Assembly (NCBI GenBank): GCA_007115705.1
Contig: QXEO01000339.1
Coordinates: 2,498,191 to 2,562,190 of the forward strand
Length of the DNA stretch: 64,000 nt
DNA from: Dactylis glomerata
Taxonomy: Eukaryota; Streptophyta; Magnoliopsida; Poales; Poaceae
Reading direction: 5' to 3'
A program made the position numbers and the translations under genes. This document shows, in pieces, positions 1 through 11,257 of the stretch (position 1 is its first letter; each line of letters begins with the position of its first letter). The notes beneath the pieces were generated by a model that was not told the origin of the DNA, made no database searches, and saw only the letters and a list, made by a program, of their open reading frames with translations.

Positions 1-996
1 GATAGACTGACCAAAGTTGCCCACTTTATTCCTGTCAAGACCACCTACAACTCGGGACAGCTAGCAGATCTATATCTATCCAGAATTGTTAGTTTTCATG
101 GAGTCCCTAAAACCATAGTTTCCGACCGAGGAACCCAATTCACCTCAAGATTTTGGAAAAGTTTGCATCAAGCCTTGGGAACCAAATTAGCTTTCAGCAC
201 CGCTTACCACCCTCAGACTGATGGACAGACTGAAAGAGTAAATCAAATACTTGAAGATATGTTGAGAGCCTGTGTCCTAGCCTATGGAGCTAAGTGGGAA
301 GATTGTCTGCCCTTCGCGGAGTTTTCCTACAACAACAGTTATCAAGCCAGTTTGCAAATGGCCCCATTTGAAGCTTTGTATGGAAGAAAGTGTCGTACCC
401 CTTTGAATTGGTCAGAAACCGGAGACAGTCAGATATTTGGACCAGACATTCTGCAAGGAGCCGAGGAGAAAGTTCGCATGATTCGTGACTATCTCAAGGC
501 AGCTCAGTCAAGACAGAAGAGTTATGCCGACAAGAGACGGAGAGAATTAACCTTCAAGAGTGGAGACTTTGTTTACCTCAGAGTATCACCCCTCAAGGGA
601 ATGCAAAGATTCCAAGTAAAAGGAAAGCTTGCACCAAGATATATTGGACCCTTCAAGATACTAGACCGAAGAGGAGAAGTGTCTTATCAGTTAGAAATGC
701 CCCCTGAATTGTCCGAAGTACACGATGTCTTTCACGTGTCTTTACTTCGGAAATGTCTTGAAGTTCCGGAGAAGCCCGAAATCTTTAAGAATATTGATCA
801 CCGTTCTGTGGACATCAACAAGGATTTGACCTATCGTGAAATGCCTACCCGTATCCTCGAGGAAGCATATAGGACTACTCGAACCCGAAGCATCAAGTTT
901 CTGAAAGTTCAGTGGAGTAATCACACCGAAGAGGAAGCCACTTGGGAACGGGAAGATTACCTTCAGAAAGAGTTTCCCAACCTTTTCAGCTCTTAA
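1..996 (+). CDS. T1 integrase C-terminal half with chromodomain (partial pol)
   Basis: The frame is open from the first base to the TAA at 994-996, so the window starts inside pol. Integrase inserts the element cDNA into the genome. The motif SDRGTQF (from about base 121) carries the second catalytic Asp and TDGQTERVNQ (about 217-246) carries the catalytic Glu. They are followed by the GPF/GKLAPRYIGPF region and a C-terminal chromodomain-like stretch around 866-975 (VQWSNHTEEEATWERE), which is the signature of chromoviruses. The integrase sequence is closest in style to the Tekay/Del lineage. No stop or frameshift is present here, unlike the T2 copy at 51308-53460, so T1 looks younger. A hairpin, a polypurine tract and the 3' LTR follow at once. 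The rest of the element lies left of the window. Confidence 0.95.
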   Translation, partial: DRLTKVAHFIPVKTTYNSGQLADLYLSRIVSFHGVPKTIVSDRGTQFTSRFWKSLHQALGTKLAFSTAYHPQTDGQTERVNQILEDMLRACVLAYGAKWEDCLPFAEFSYNNSYQASLQMAPFEALYGRKCRTPLNWSETGDSQIFGPDILQGAEEKVRMIRDYLKAAQSRQKSYADKRRRELTFKSGDFVYLRVSPLKGMQRFQVKGKLAPRYIGPFKILDRRGEVSYQLEMPPELSEVHDVFHVSLLRKCLEVPEKPEIFKNIDHRSVDINKDLTYREMPTRILEEAYRTTRTRSIKFLKVQWSNHTEEEATWEREDYLQKEFPNLFSS

Positions 997-1001
997 CCAG
1001 T

Positions 1002-1039
1002 GAATCTCGGGGACGAGATTCTTTTTAAGGGGGGAAGAT
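1002..1039 (+). other. T1 pre-LTR hairpin and polypurine tract
   Basis: A perfect 8-bp stem (GAATCTCG at 1002-1009 with CGAGATTC at 1014-1021) encloses a GGGA loop. It is followed by the polypurine tract AAGGGGGGAAGA, the primer for plus-strand DNA synthesis, and then by the LTR start TG at 1040. The gap from hairpin to LTR is 18 nt. Equivalent hairpins occur in T2, T3, L1 and A1. Confidence 0.85.
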
Positions 1040-4000
1040 TGTAACAACTCAGAAATTGTACTCCACTTCTTATTAAATAAAGTACCAAATTTTGGACCCA
1101 GATAAAACTTTTTCTCTATTATTCTATGCATACATGTATTTTCTATTCTATGTATTCTATGATTGCATGTGTGTTATTTTTGATTGAGCCTTGGTTATAT
1201 AATTCTAAGTGAACCAACAGCAGCATTTGAGAAAGATAATAAGAAGCAAAGAAACCAGGAATAAAAATAAGAAAGAAAAAGAGAAGATTGAGATGATCTA
1301 GGAAATCTGTTTGACTACACCATTTTGAGCCCTTGGATTAAGAAATCTACAGTTCACCTTCATGTTTGGCCTGTTAGTTGAGCTTAACCAAGTTATGGAC
1401 TAACTCAACCAACAAAGATCTACCAAAAATTCAAACTAGAGCATCACTCAAACTTGAGCCAAAGTTTGAATCCGAAACAGTGACCATACCCAATTTTGAA
1501 ATATAAAATTCTGCAAGACTTCTTCTTTCTCCACAACAAAAATATGACTGGATACCTTGGCCAATATGATGATCACTCAAACTGGAAAATTTCAAAAATT
1601 TGAATTTCAAACTCTTGCGGGCATTTCGTCGAACACTGGCAGAAGAAATCAAACCAAATCTTGAGTTACTGTGAAGATCACTGTTCGAGCTCGCCCAGGC
1701 ACTGCTGCCATGCTGCTGGATGGTGCCTCGATCGAGCCCAGCTTCCCCAGCCCCGACCCAAGCCGTGAGAAGAGGAGGGAGGAGGAGAAATGCGCCCAGG
1801 GCCCCCTCCCAGTTCTTCCTTTCCCTGCACGATGCCGACCACCTTGGAGGCGCCAGAGCAGACACACAACACTCCGCGGCCGAACCAGCACCTTTCCAGC
1901 ACGCCCCCGTGACCGCCGTGACCGGAGCGAGCTTCAAACGCCGCCAAGGCCCCCGTGCCATCGAGCTTCTGGCCGCGCTTACCCTCGTCGCTCCGGCCTA
2001 TAAAAAGCCCCGCCGATCAAATGAAGAGAAGCACCTCACTCCCAGCTACCTCCCAGACACACCCGTGTAGCCCAGCTCGCTCTGGTTCGTCGACGCTCGC
2101 CATGCCGGCGAGGTACTGGACGTGAAGCGCGCCGCCGAGTTCGGCCACCTGGGAGCAAGCCGCCGCCGGGAATCGAAGGAGGAGACGCACCGCAGCCGAT
2201 CCCGCGCATCACCGTCAAGTTCTGCATCCTCTACGCCGCGCCCTCGCCGTCGAACGTTCTTCACTGCAACGCAGGTGAGCCCCGCCGTGCTGAGGAAGAC
2301 GATGAACGTGAGCCGTTAGATCTTGATCCAATGATAGCTTACCGATTCGGGATTTTAATTAGGTCTGACGAGTAGGCCCCACCTGTCAGCACCGTTTGTT
2401 ATTTTTCCCGCCGAAGCGAAATGTTTTCTGGGCTGGCCCGTTCGGGTTCTGTTCAGACTCGGCCCGTTTGGTTAGAAATCGGTCCGTTTCGTTTTTAATT
2501 AATTTCCCGCCTTTTCGAATTAATTCAAAACTGTTTCAGATGTGATTTTCAAATTTAATTTCCAAGAGTTTTACAAATCCATTTGCAGCAAATAAATATG
2601 CGTTGGAAAGCTTATAAAATACTCTACACAATAGAACTGGTTAGAATTCAAAATAAGTTAAGAATTAAATTAGATGTGAATAGTGTGACCCTAGCTTTGT
2701 TAACCCTAGAATATTTCTAGAAATTTATTTAAGCCATCAAAAAGCACGAGAATTAATTTGTGAACTCACTAATGACTTATCTTACTGTTATTCAACCCTA
2801 ATCAACCCCACACCCTATTAGTGTGAGCAACTAGACCTTAACCCAATCCTATCTTGTAGCATAAAATGATAAATCCCTATCTTATACTTAGAATTAAAAT
2901 TACCCTCTTTGCCAATTCACTTAGTGGATCACTTCCATTTGAAATAGTCCTAATACCCCTAAACCAATACCAATGCTTAGAAGGTAAACAACCTATGACA
3001 CTTAGTAGAAAATTTAACTTGCACACTTGAAGAAAACTTAGAAGAAAAACTTACCATCCAACACCATAAAATGCAACATGAATGCTATTATTAACAAACA
3101 AAGATGTGTGCTTGGTGTGTGGTTAAGCATTGTGTAGTGATTGTGTGCTTTGTGTTTATTCGTTATTAGACGCTAGTGTCGCCGAGGAGGATATTGGAGG
3201 GGATTATTATTATCAAGAAGAAGAAGAATACCCCGAACACTTTGCCAACCAAGGCAAGCCATCTTTTGATTCATACTCCCAATGCCTAGTTTTGATAATT
3301 GCATTCTACTTGTTTAAATAAATTGCATGATTGAATTGCTAGAGTAGAATGATAGAAGTAAAGTAGTATCTTGTTTAGCAAGAGCATCAAGCTGAGTTTA
3401 TCCAACCCGATTTAGTGGTCATCACTCAATGTAGTTGCTTAGTCGCTAATAATATTGAGGCCATCTATAAGGGGAACTCTAGTTGGAATTGGTGACTTGA
3501 ACTTGAAACTTGAACTGGAGGTTTCTCCTACATGATAGTTTTATGAAAGAAAATAATCTTGACTAAGAACTATGGAATGTATTTCTCAATTGACAACGAG
3601 TGATGTACTATGGGAGCCAATTATACCGTACAACCACATTACCCCTATATGGGAAGGGGCTTAATCCGTAGCTTGTTTATCCTAGTATGGGAGGCCTTGT
3701 ATCAAATCTTCATGGAAGGACACCGTACGCGGTTACTTCTGGACCAGGTGAATTCCACTAACCCGGCACCCGGGATGGGCAGAACTAGAGGCGCCGGAGC
3801 GGGGTTCCGTATCCCGGGCTCTAGGAAAGGATCCTATACTAGGGTGAGCAAGTGAAAGGTTTTGTTTGATTATCTGAAACCCGCATACTTTTGTATGACG
3901 GACCGTGGAATTCTCCCGGCAGATGTATCGAATCTTGTGGGTAAAGTGTACCCCTCTGCAGAGGTTTTCAAACTATTCGAATAGCCGCGTCCGCGGTCAT

Positions 4001-4623
4001 GGACGGTTGGCAAGCTATGCCTGGCTTTTGTCAGTAATGAAAACAACTTATGGTGAACTTGGTGAATGACATGGATTGAAGTGACTTGACTTGACCATGA
4101 TATTGACACTCTTGAAATTCCTCTTTAGATGGAACCTAGAGAATTAAACTTCTTTTCTACCAAATGAATATTCTTGGGAAATAAAACTAGCTTTTGCAAA
4201 TAAGCTTAGGGCTTAGTCCACTATACCAAACCTTGCATATCTACTTCATCATTTTCAATATTAAGATGGTTTGCGAGTGCATCCAATGTACTCATGGCTG
4301 TGTCCCTGGCTATCAACTTGGCCAGACTATGGGGAAGAATACCAGGAGGAAGGGTATGAGGAAGAGTACCAGAACTAAGCTCGTCTCCATGAGTCGCCAT
4401 TTGCCTGTAGGGTGAAGGCGTGGACCCGAAGACGTTATTTCCGCTGCTATATTGTGTTGTACTATGACTTGGTCTGTATGACCATTGTATTTGAACCATC
4501 GTATTGTAATGTCTATGGAACTGTTTACCAACTATGTTATGTATATCGCAACAATGGTTCTGGGATTGCGGTGGAATACATAACGGGCACTTCGAATTTG
4601 TTATCGAATTTGAGGTCGTCACA
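1040..4623 (+). repeat. T1 3' LTR (Tekay-type, about 3.58 kb)
   Basis: Starts TGTAACAACTC right after the polypurine tract and ends GGTCGTCACA, followed by T2 gag sequence. The end is placed by the resumption of gag homology (compare 57985 onward) and by the terminal CA. The next five bases, AGTGG, would be the right target-site duplication; the left copy is outside the window. A TATA box (TATAAAA, 1999-2005) lies in a GC-rich core promoter. Open frames in the GC-rich stretch 1430-2320 overlap on both strands and look like composition artefacts. The remaining 2.3 kb is AT-rich R/U5 sequence with no coding signal. Confidence 0.8.
1999..2005 (+). promoter_or_regulatory. TATA box of T1 LTR
   Basis: TATAAAA inside a GC-rich stretch of the LTR, at the usual place for the U3/R boundary. 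If functional, transcription would begin about 30 bp downstream. Confidence 0.6.
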
Positions 4624-5540
4624 AGTGGTATGCTGGGTCACCACAACTGGCACATTTTCTCAGGTCAGGCCTAACAAGTTCTCATCTGCCATCGACCCAA
4701 TAGTGGCCGATGACTGGTTGCACTCAGTTAACGAGGATCTAGTCACTTGCGAGTGTATCGATGCTGAAAAAGTCAGATTCACAGCTCATCTGCTAGAAGG
4801 ACCCGCTGCAATGTGGTGGGAAACCTACCAAGTCACCCACCCTATGGATGGCCTGAACTGGGATACCTTCCATGAAGGTTTTCATAATGCCCACATCTCC
4901 ACCGGCATTATGAACCTGAAGAAAGATGAGTTCCGCACTCTTAGGCAAGGCGGAAGGACGATGAAAGAGTACATGGACGACTTCTGCTCCCTGTCAAGGT
5001 TTCTCTGGAGGACATTGATACAGACACCAAGAGGAAGGACAAATTCCTCAGTGGCCTAAAGGGCAAACTGAAGATACCTCTGTCAGTGGCCTATGCTCCC
5101 AGTTACCAGGCTCTGCTTGAACAAGCTGTCACCCTGGACAACAACATCAGAAAGGAGGAAAACCGCAAATGGAAGCTCAATGGAGGCAAGAACCACACTG
5201 AACCCTTCCACAAGAGGCACCACACCTCTGAGAGTGGTGGGAGTGGAAACTCTCACATGCATGGGATCCACTTCGCCAAGGGCAATAGTGGCAACTTCAA
5301 TGGCCACAAGCACAACGGAGGATTCAAGGGAAACAACTCCAATGGCCATACCAATAATGGTCACCACAATGGGGAAATGGACATCGCCGCTTCAACTCCG
5401 ATGTCAAGAAAGATCTCTCCAACATCACCTGCCACAAATGCAAAAAGAATGGACATTACTCCAACAACTGCCCAGAGAACAAACCAGATGATGCAGCCAA
5501 ACCCAATCCATTCCAGAAGGGACAGGTCAACCACCTCATT
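4624..5540 (+). pseudogene. T2 gag (nucleocapsid polyprotein), frameshifted
   Basis: Gag packages the element RNA in cytoplasmic virus-like particles. The N-terminus is cut off by T1. The core includes WWETYQV and the segment MNLKKDEFRTLRQGGRTMKE typical of plant Ty3 gag. It is read in frame 2 to about 5000, then in frame 1 (from KDKFLSGLKGKLKIP), then, after a shift near 5372, in frame 3. The third frame contains one CCHC zinc knuckle (CHKCKKNGHYSNNC, about 5430-5471) and runs into protease. A His/Asn/Gly-rich linker (about 5200-5380) precedes the knuckle. A second copy of the same gag lies at 57811-58772. At least two frameshifts make it non-functional. Confidence 0.85.
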
Positions 5541-5988
5541 GTGGAGGAGGTGATGAATGAGCCTGATGTTGTGATGGGTACGTTTCCACTAAACTCATTT
5601 ACATCATTGGTTTTATTTGTTACTGGAGCATCTCATTCATTCATATCAAGAGCATTTGTGAACAAGCATGCATTCACCATGGAAACCATAGGGAAAATCA
5701 TTAAGCTTACTTCCCCGGGTGGAGAATTAATAGTCAATGCCGGATGCCAGGATTTGATCTTAGAAATTGGTAAATACAAATTTCCAACTCATTTGGTAGT
5801 ATTGGATTCCCAGGGATTAGATGTTATCTTGGGCAAGGATTGGATGACCACCTATGAAGGGGTCATAGATTGTGCCAATAGGGCAATCACACTTATCACC
5901 CCCGAGGGAAGAAGGATTAGATACAAATCCAATTTGGACTTAAAAGATATTAGGCTAAATCATCTTAAGGCGGTTAGCCTAGACGAAG
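5541..5988 (+). pseudogene. T2 retropepsin-like protease with altered active site
   Basis: Aspartic protease domain that would cleave the gag-pol polyprotein. The frame continues without a stop from the gag zinc knuckle. The active-site segment reads LFVTGASHSFIS, where the family has Asp before T/S-G-A, so the catalytic Asp is replaced by Val. The flap and C-terminal segment DVILGKDWM is conserved. The frame is cut at 5988 by N1 and resumes after the TSD copy at 9703 with the RT N-terminus (EYPNVFPEELPG). The altered Asp fits the general decay of T2. Confidence 0.85.
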
Positions 5989-6612
5989 TGATAAGGGGAG
6001 CATAGCTACTACTCCTACTATTTTACCACCTCCTTATGTTCTGAAGCTTGGACAATTCTGCTTTGAAGTGCCTCCACAAGATGATGTGAAGCCCAACTTT
6101 CGTACACCGCCAATGGAGTTTCATGTTCGCCGAGGCGTTGCAGCGAAAGATATTTAGTTGTTCTATTTTAATTAAGTTCGTGTCATGTTTTTATTTCAGT
6201 TTGGTTTTATTTGTGTGTGATGGTTTTGGGCCTGTCCAAAATCAAGTGTGTTTTGGCCATTTGGGCTTTTAGTTTGGTATGGGGCCTAGCCCAGCCAAGG
6301 TAGCGTTGAGAGTCACCCATATAGCGTTATGGCAGCCGCCTTGTATCGATCAGACCTGTTATTTTCGAGCTAAGAAAGAGACCAGAAAAGTCCCAATGTT
6401 TGGGGGCGCATATCGGTGTGTTTGATTGCTGATCTTCGAGATCTGATGTTATGCCATGCGTGGGAATTGATTCCGGTCAGTTTCATCGCGAGGAATTGAA
6501 GAGAGATTAGTTTGATCTATTTCAGATTGAGTTCTCTTTTGTATCTTGCTGTTTGTTTGATCGCCGTGAAAGATTGGGCCAAACCCCCTTCGGATCATGT
6601 TGATCCGTATCA
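5989..6612 (+). repeat. N1 5' LTR
   Basis: 624 bp, TG...CA ends, nearly identical to 9074-9697. Its first 180 bp duplicate the 3' coding end of the N1 frame (PPQDDVKPNFRTPP), because the gag-PR frame runs into the 3' LTR. Confidence 0.95.
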
Positions 6613-6615
6613 TCT

Positions 6616-6625
6616 TGGTATCAGA
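6616..6625 (+). other. N1 primer-binding site
   Basis: TGGTATCAGA, 3 nt after the 5' LTR, complementary to the 3' end of plant initiator Met-tRNA as in most plant LTR elements. Confidence 0.85.
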
Positions 6626-7244
6626 TTCGTCGGGTTTCTCACGGCGGTTCTTGCTGAGATTTATCTGCTGAAATTTGCTCTGCTGTTGGAGGCGATTGCT
6701 TTCAGATTGGTTCTTGTGCTTGTTCTATTCTTGGACGAGGATTACAAGCAGATCCGACTGAGCGCTACTCCAGAGAGAAACAAAAAAGGTGCGGTGCCTG
6801 CAGATCCGATCGTGGGTTTCCAGCAGATTCGATCGGAAAGTTCAAAGAGAAAAAACAAAAAGGATCACTACCGCCTGGACGCGGGACCCCAGCCGCCTCT
6901 GCCCCCTGGCGACCGCCCGTGATCGGGGCTCCTTCCGCGCGCCCTCGACGCTCGCTCGCTCCTCGATCGCCCACGCCTCAAGAACGAGTGCCTTGCTCGG
7001 TGGTCTCCAATTGGGCCGGCCCATCAGCCAGCCGCCTCGCTCGCCCACGATCGCCTCGCTCGCCCAGATCGCCTTTCCCCGCTCGCCCCAGGACGGAGCA
7101 CGTCTGGGGTCGGGCGTCGGCCATCTGTCCCCAGGCGCTGTGCTGATTTTCCCCAAGCGTTGTGCTGATTTTCCCTTCGTTGCCAGATCTGATCACACCA
7201 AGGTTTCACACAAAAAGGAACACGGAGACAAACCGCTTGCTACC

Positions 7245-9242
7245 ATGGTGAACTCTATTGACGGAGAGAATTCCGTTGCTGCTGGAGAGAAGAAAGAGGA
7301 GCTTGTTCCACCGGTTTTTGCTGCAGATTTAGCTCCTAATATTCGGGCTGGTTTTGATAGCACGTGCGACTTTATTCTTCGGAGTCATGCCGCATTGGCA
7401 ACACAAATTGCACAGCTAGCTACCCGGATTGATGCAATGGGCGATGCTACCGCCCGTGCACCCGTGCAGCCCCCTCCTGCTGCACAACCTCGCGACGTGG
7501 TTCCACGCCGCCCTGCTGACATTCATGATCATCGACCCGTGGCACCCGCTTATGAAGGAGAACTTGCCGATGACGCTGATTATGCACCCCAACAACGACA
7601 GTTTGCTGCTCGTCCTGCTGGTGCTCATCGTGTACAGCCACATGATCGTGACCGTGTTGGCCATGCTGGTCATGTTCAACTAGATGATGGTGGTCTTGGA
7701 CGCATCAAATTGTCCATACCTCCTTTTTCCGGTGACCGCGGACCTGATGATTATTTGGAGTGGGAGATGCGCATGGATTAGATTTTTGATACTCATTATT
7801 ACACTGAGGCGAAGAGACTTCAACTGGCTGCTGTTGAATTCACCGGTTATGTGCTGATTTGGTGGAATCAAATTCTGCGTATGCGTACTCGCCCAACGTC
7901 ATGGCAAGGTATGAAAGATCTTATGCGACATCGCTTTGTTCCTGAACACTACAAGAGAGACATGTATAATAAGTTGCAGCAGCTCACTCAAGGTACTAAA
8001 TCTGTAGATGAGTATTATAAAGAGATGGAGTTGTTGATGATACGTACAGGGACAAGGGAGGATACAGAGGCCACGATGTCTCGGTTTTTGAATGGACTGA
8101 ATTTTGAGGTGCGTGATCGTGTGGAGATGGTTTACTATCATGATCTTCAGGATCTTGTGCACCAAGCTGAGCGTGCGGAGCAACAAATTAAACGACGCCA
8201 AGCTGCCACACCTACAAAATCATGGCATCGTTCTCATACCGAGGCTGCTGGTCCTAGTGTTCCGACTACACCTTCTACACGTTCTCATAGTGTTTCTCAT
8301 AGCGAGGCACCCAAATCTGGGGTGTCCAAAACTGCATCTACGCAGTCCACCGCAAACATCGAGTGTTTTACTTGTGGAGGACGAGGACACATGAAGCGTG
8401 AATGCCCTAATCGAAAAAGGGTGATGCTCACACATGATGGCTATGTTTCTGCTAGTGATGATGAGAAAGCTGATGCATCATCAAGTGAGGAATCTGAGGA
8501 CACTCCTGAAGTGACCGTGGATGGGTATGAACTTGCTGCAAATTTAAAGAATCTAATGGTGCAACGTGTACCAGAAGATCGCATACACGACCAAGGGCAG
8601 CGCTGGAATATATTTCAGACCCAATGCATCGTCAAGGACACCACTTGCAAACTGATTATTGATGGTGGCAGCTACACAAATATTGTTAGCAAGAGTTTGG
8701 TGGATTCTCTATCATTGCCTACATGGAAGCACCCGCAGCCACATTGTGTTGAGTGGTTGTATAATTCAGGGAAGCTGAAAGTCACACATAAGGTGCGCCT
8801 GAAATTTTCAGTAGGTAATTATGAGGACACAGTGGTCTGTGATGTTTTGCCTATGGATGCATGTCATGTGCTGCTAGGAAGACCATGGCAATTTGATAGG
8901 CGTTCCACTCATGAAGGCAGGTCCAATGTTTATTCCTTGTGGCATAAGGGGAAGCGTCATGTGTTGCAGCCTATGCTCGATAAGGATATCAAAGTGGATG
9001 TGCTTGCTGCTCAGAAAAAGGTCCAACACATTCAGGCGAAACCGAGGACGGTTTCCTTTCAAGTTGGGGGGGATGATAAGGGGAGCATAGCTACTACTCC
9101 TACTATTTTACCACCTCCTTATGTTCTGAAGCTTGGACAATTCTGCTTTGAAGTGCCTCCACAAGATGATGTGAAGCCCAACTTTCGTACACCGCCAATG
9201 GAGTTTCATGTTCGCCGAGGCGTTGCAGCGAAAGATATTTAG
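7245..9242 (+). pseudogene. N1 gag-protease polyprotein with one in-frame TAG
   Basis: Start at ATG 7245, in a good plant initiation context (ACCATGG), after a long leader. The single frame runs to the TAA/TAG region at 9242 and is broken only by TAG at 7779-7781, in the gag core after EWEMRMD. Order: N-terminal Ala/Pro-rich gag; gag core (IPPFSGDRGPDDYLEWE, then FTGYVLIWW and RFVPEHYKRDMY); one CCHC knuckle (CFTCGGRGHMKREC, about 8365-8406); acidic linker; protease with IIDGGSYTNIVS and LLGRPWQFDR; C-terminal tail. The last 56 codons lie inside the 3' LTR. RT, RH and IN are absent. The C1 gag and protease are the closest match in the window. The stop sits mid-gag and is more likely a mutation than programmed readthrough. 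Confidence 0.85.
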
Positions 9243-9697
9243 TTGTTCTATTTTAATTAAGTTCGTGTCATGTTTTTATTTCAGTTTGGTTTTATTTGTG
9301 TGTGATGGTTTTGGGCCTGTCCAAAATCAAGTGTGTTTTGGCCATTTGGGCTTTTAGTTTGGTATGGGGCCTAGCCCAGCCAAGGTAGCGTTGAGAGTCA
9401 CCCATATAGGGTTATGGCAGCCGCCTTGTATCGATCAGACCTGTTATTTTCGAGCTAAGAAAGAGACCAGAAAAGTCCCAATGTTTGGGGGCGCATATCG
9501 GTGTGTTTGATTGCTGATCTTCGAGATCTGATGTTATGCCATGCGTGGGAATTGATTCCGGTCAGTTTCATCGCGAGGAATTGAAGAGAGATTAGTTTGA
9601 TCTATTTTAGATTGAGTTCTCTTTTGTATCTTGCTGTTTGTTTGATCGCCGTGAAAGATTGGGCCAAACCCCCTTCGGATCACGTTGATCCGTATCA
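9074..9697 (+). repeat. N1 3' LTR
   Basis: 624 bp, preceded by a run of seven G (polypurine tract) that is also read as coding sequence. It differs from the 5' LTR by three substitutions by eye (near 9408, 9607 and 9684). Confidence 0.95.
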
Positions 9698-9702
9698 CGA
9701 AG

Positions 9703-10443
9703 TGACTGTAGTAAGAGAATATCCAAATGTGTTTCCTGAGGAATTACCTGGAATGCCACTAGATAGAGATATTGAGTTCCTCATAGAACTACTACCAGGC
9801 ACTGGCCCCATAGCAAAGAGACCTTACCCGATGTCCACAGATGAACTAAAGGAACTTAAGAAATAGCTAGGAGAATAGCTAAAGAATGGTTTCATTAGAG
9901 AGAGTTCGTCCCCATGGGGAGCACCGGTCCTGTTCAGAGAGAAGAAAGACCTAAGTCAGTGGTTGGTTATGGATTACCATTCATTGAACGAAGTGACCAT
10001 CAAAAACAAATATCCATTACCAAGGATCAATGATTTGTTTGACCAGTTAGAGGGAGCCAGTGTATTTTCCAAGATCGATCTTAGATCTGGATACTTTTAG
10101 CTCAAGATTAGAGAGCATGATATTCCCAAGATAGCCTTTGTTACTAGGTATGGCTCGTATGAGTACACAGTGATGCCGTTTGGTTTAACCAATGCACCGT
10201 CGTATTTCATGAACATGATGAATAAGGTGTTCATGGAATTCCTTGATAAGTTTGTCATAGTCTTCACTGACGACATACTAATCTATTCCAAGAGCAACGA
10301 AGATCATGAAAAATACCTTCGTCTGATAATGGAGAAGCTTCGAGAGCACAAACTGTATGCCAAGTTTAGCAAATGTGAATTTTGGCTCAACGAAGTAGGA
10401 TTTCTTGGACACATCGTATCCAAGGAAGGTATTGCAGTGGACC
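9703..10443 (+). pseudogene. T2 reverse transcriptase, N-terminal part
   Basis: RT copies element RNA into cDNA. It resumes after N1 with EYPNVFPEELPGMP, followed by PYPMSTDELKELKK, INDLFDQLEGASVFSKIDLRSGY, MPFGLTNAPSYFMNMMN and the catalytic motif FTDDILIYSK (F-x-DD box). In-frame TAG codons occur at 9864-9866 and shortly after (about 9876), and at about 10098, so no active enzyme is made. The frame ends at HIVSKEGIAVD, where S1 is inserted (TSD GGACC), and continues at 51308. Confidence 0.9.
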
Positions 10444-10902
10444 TGACATGGATATGCCCTTTGGGTACCCACGGATTAGTATACCGGGTCCAGCCCATTA
10501 AGGAGGTGGACTGGAACAAGGACTCGAAGATTGACTTAGAGACGAAGAAGGAAGGTTCCAATACGTATTCGACTAGGACACTTGTAAAACCTTAGCCCGG
10601 TTGCATATATAAAGCTAGGCAGGGGCGCCCCTAGAGGGACAACTTACAATGTCGACATCGAGAGATAGAACATACAAGATAGATTAGACATAGACTAGAT
10701 ACACAAATCCATCTATGGCGGCTCCCTGTAAACACCATTGTGATCATATACTAGATTGCTAGCAGGATGTAGCGATCCTCCACCGCGGGGACGTGAACCT
10801 GGGTACGTCGTGTGCCAATCTCGATCCCGGAATCTCTAGTCGTCGCTCTTCCCCCGATCCTAAGTACTTCATCTAGGACATTTGTCGAGATAACCCTCAT
10901 CA
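10444..10902 (+). repeat. S1 5' LTR
   Basis: 459 bp with a TATA box (TATATAAA) at 10606-10613. The last 50 bp are nearly identical to the end of the solo LTR S2 (60118-60167). Confidence 0.9.
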
Positions 10903-10903
10903 A

Positions 10904-10922
10904 TTGGTGCCGACCGCGGGGA
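10904..10922 (+). other. S1 candidate primer-binding site
   Basis: TTGGTGCCGACCGCGGGGA starts one base after the 5' LTR. The tRNA species was not identified; it is neither the Met-i nor the Asp type seen in the other elements. Confidence 0.55.
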
Positions 10923-11252
10923 GCGCGGCAAATGGATTTTGTCATCCGGGCGGGATCCTTCAACCTTTCCGTCGACAAGATCAGCAAATTTTGCGGCTGC
11001 CGACAACAGCTACGAGATCGCATCTCGTCGGATCATCTCCAACAGCAAAATCAAATCTGCGTGTACCCTTCAAAAAAAAGATCGTCAAGATCAAACAGCG
11101 GCATGCACAGCCGATGATACATGGAGCAAGAATACAAAGCAATAGAGAGAAATCAAGCAACGGCCATGAAGAAAATTCTGCGTGGTCTCCAAGATCCAAT
11201 GCAACAGTCCAGATTCACATCGGAACCAGTAATTTCTGAGCGGGATGCGTAA
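10923..11252 (+). other. S1 left interior, leader remnant
   Basis: About 330 bp between PBS and the A1 insertion. Open frames here are short and I recognise no domain. It is probably the untranslated leader or the very start of a gag-like region. Confidence 0.4.
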
Positions 11253-11257
11253 CTTCT

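Larger units (their letters stand above)
5989..9697 (+). mobile_element. N1, complete non-autonomous CRM-like LTR retrotransposon
   Basis: 3709 bp, bounded by 624-bp LTRs (TGATAAGG...CGTATCA) and flanked by the 5-bp TSD CGAAG (5984-5988 and 9698-9702). Inside are an initiator-Met tRNA PBS, a GC-rich leader, one gag-protease frame and a polypurine tract of seven G. There is no RT, RNase H or integrase, so mobility would need enzymes from another element. The protease is clearly related to that of C1. By eye the two LTRs differ at 3 of 624 sites. It is inserted between PR and RT of T2. Confidence 0.95.

Noticed and set aside
1431..2319. Overlapping long frames on both strands
   Set aside because: They lie in the GC-rich promoter part of the T1 LTR, overlap in opposing frames and show no domain; few stops are expected from base composition.
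4197..4622. Coding frame 4412-5059 starting in the T1 LTR
   Set aside because: The part before 4624 is LTR sequence; only the gag part from 4624 has protein similarity, so the upstream codons are accidental.
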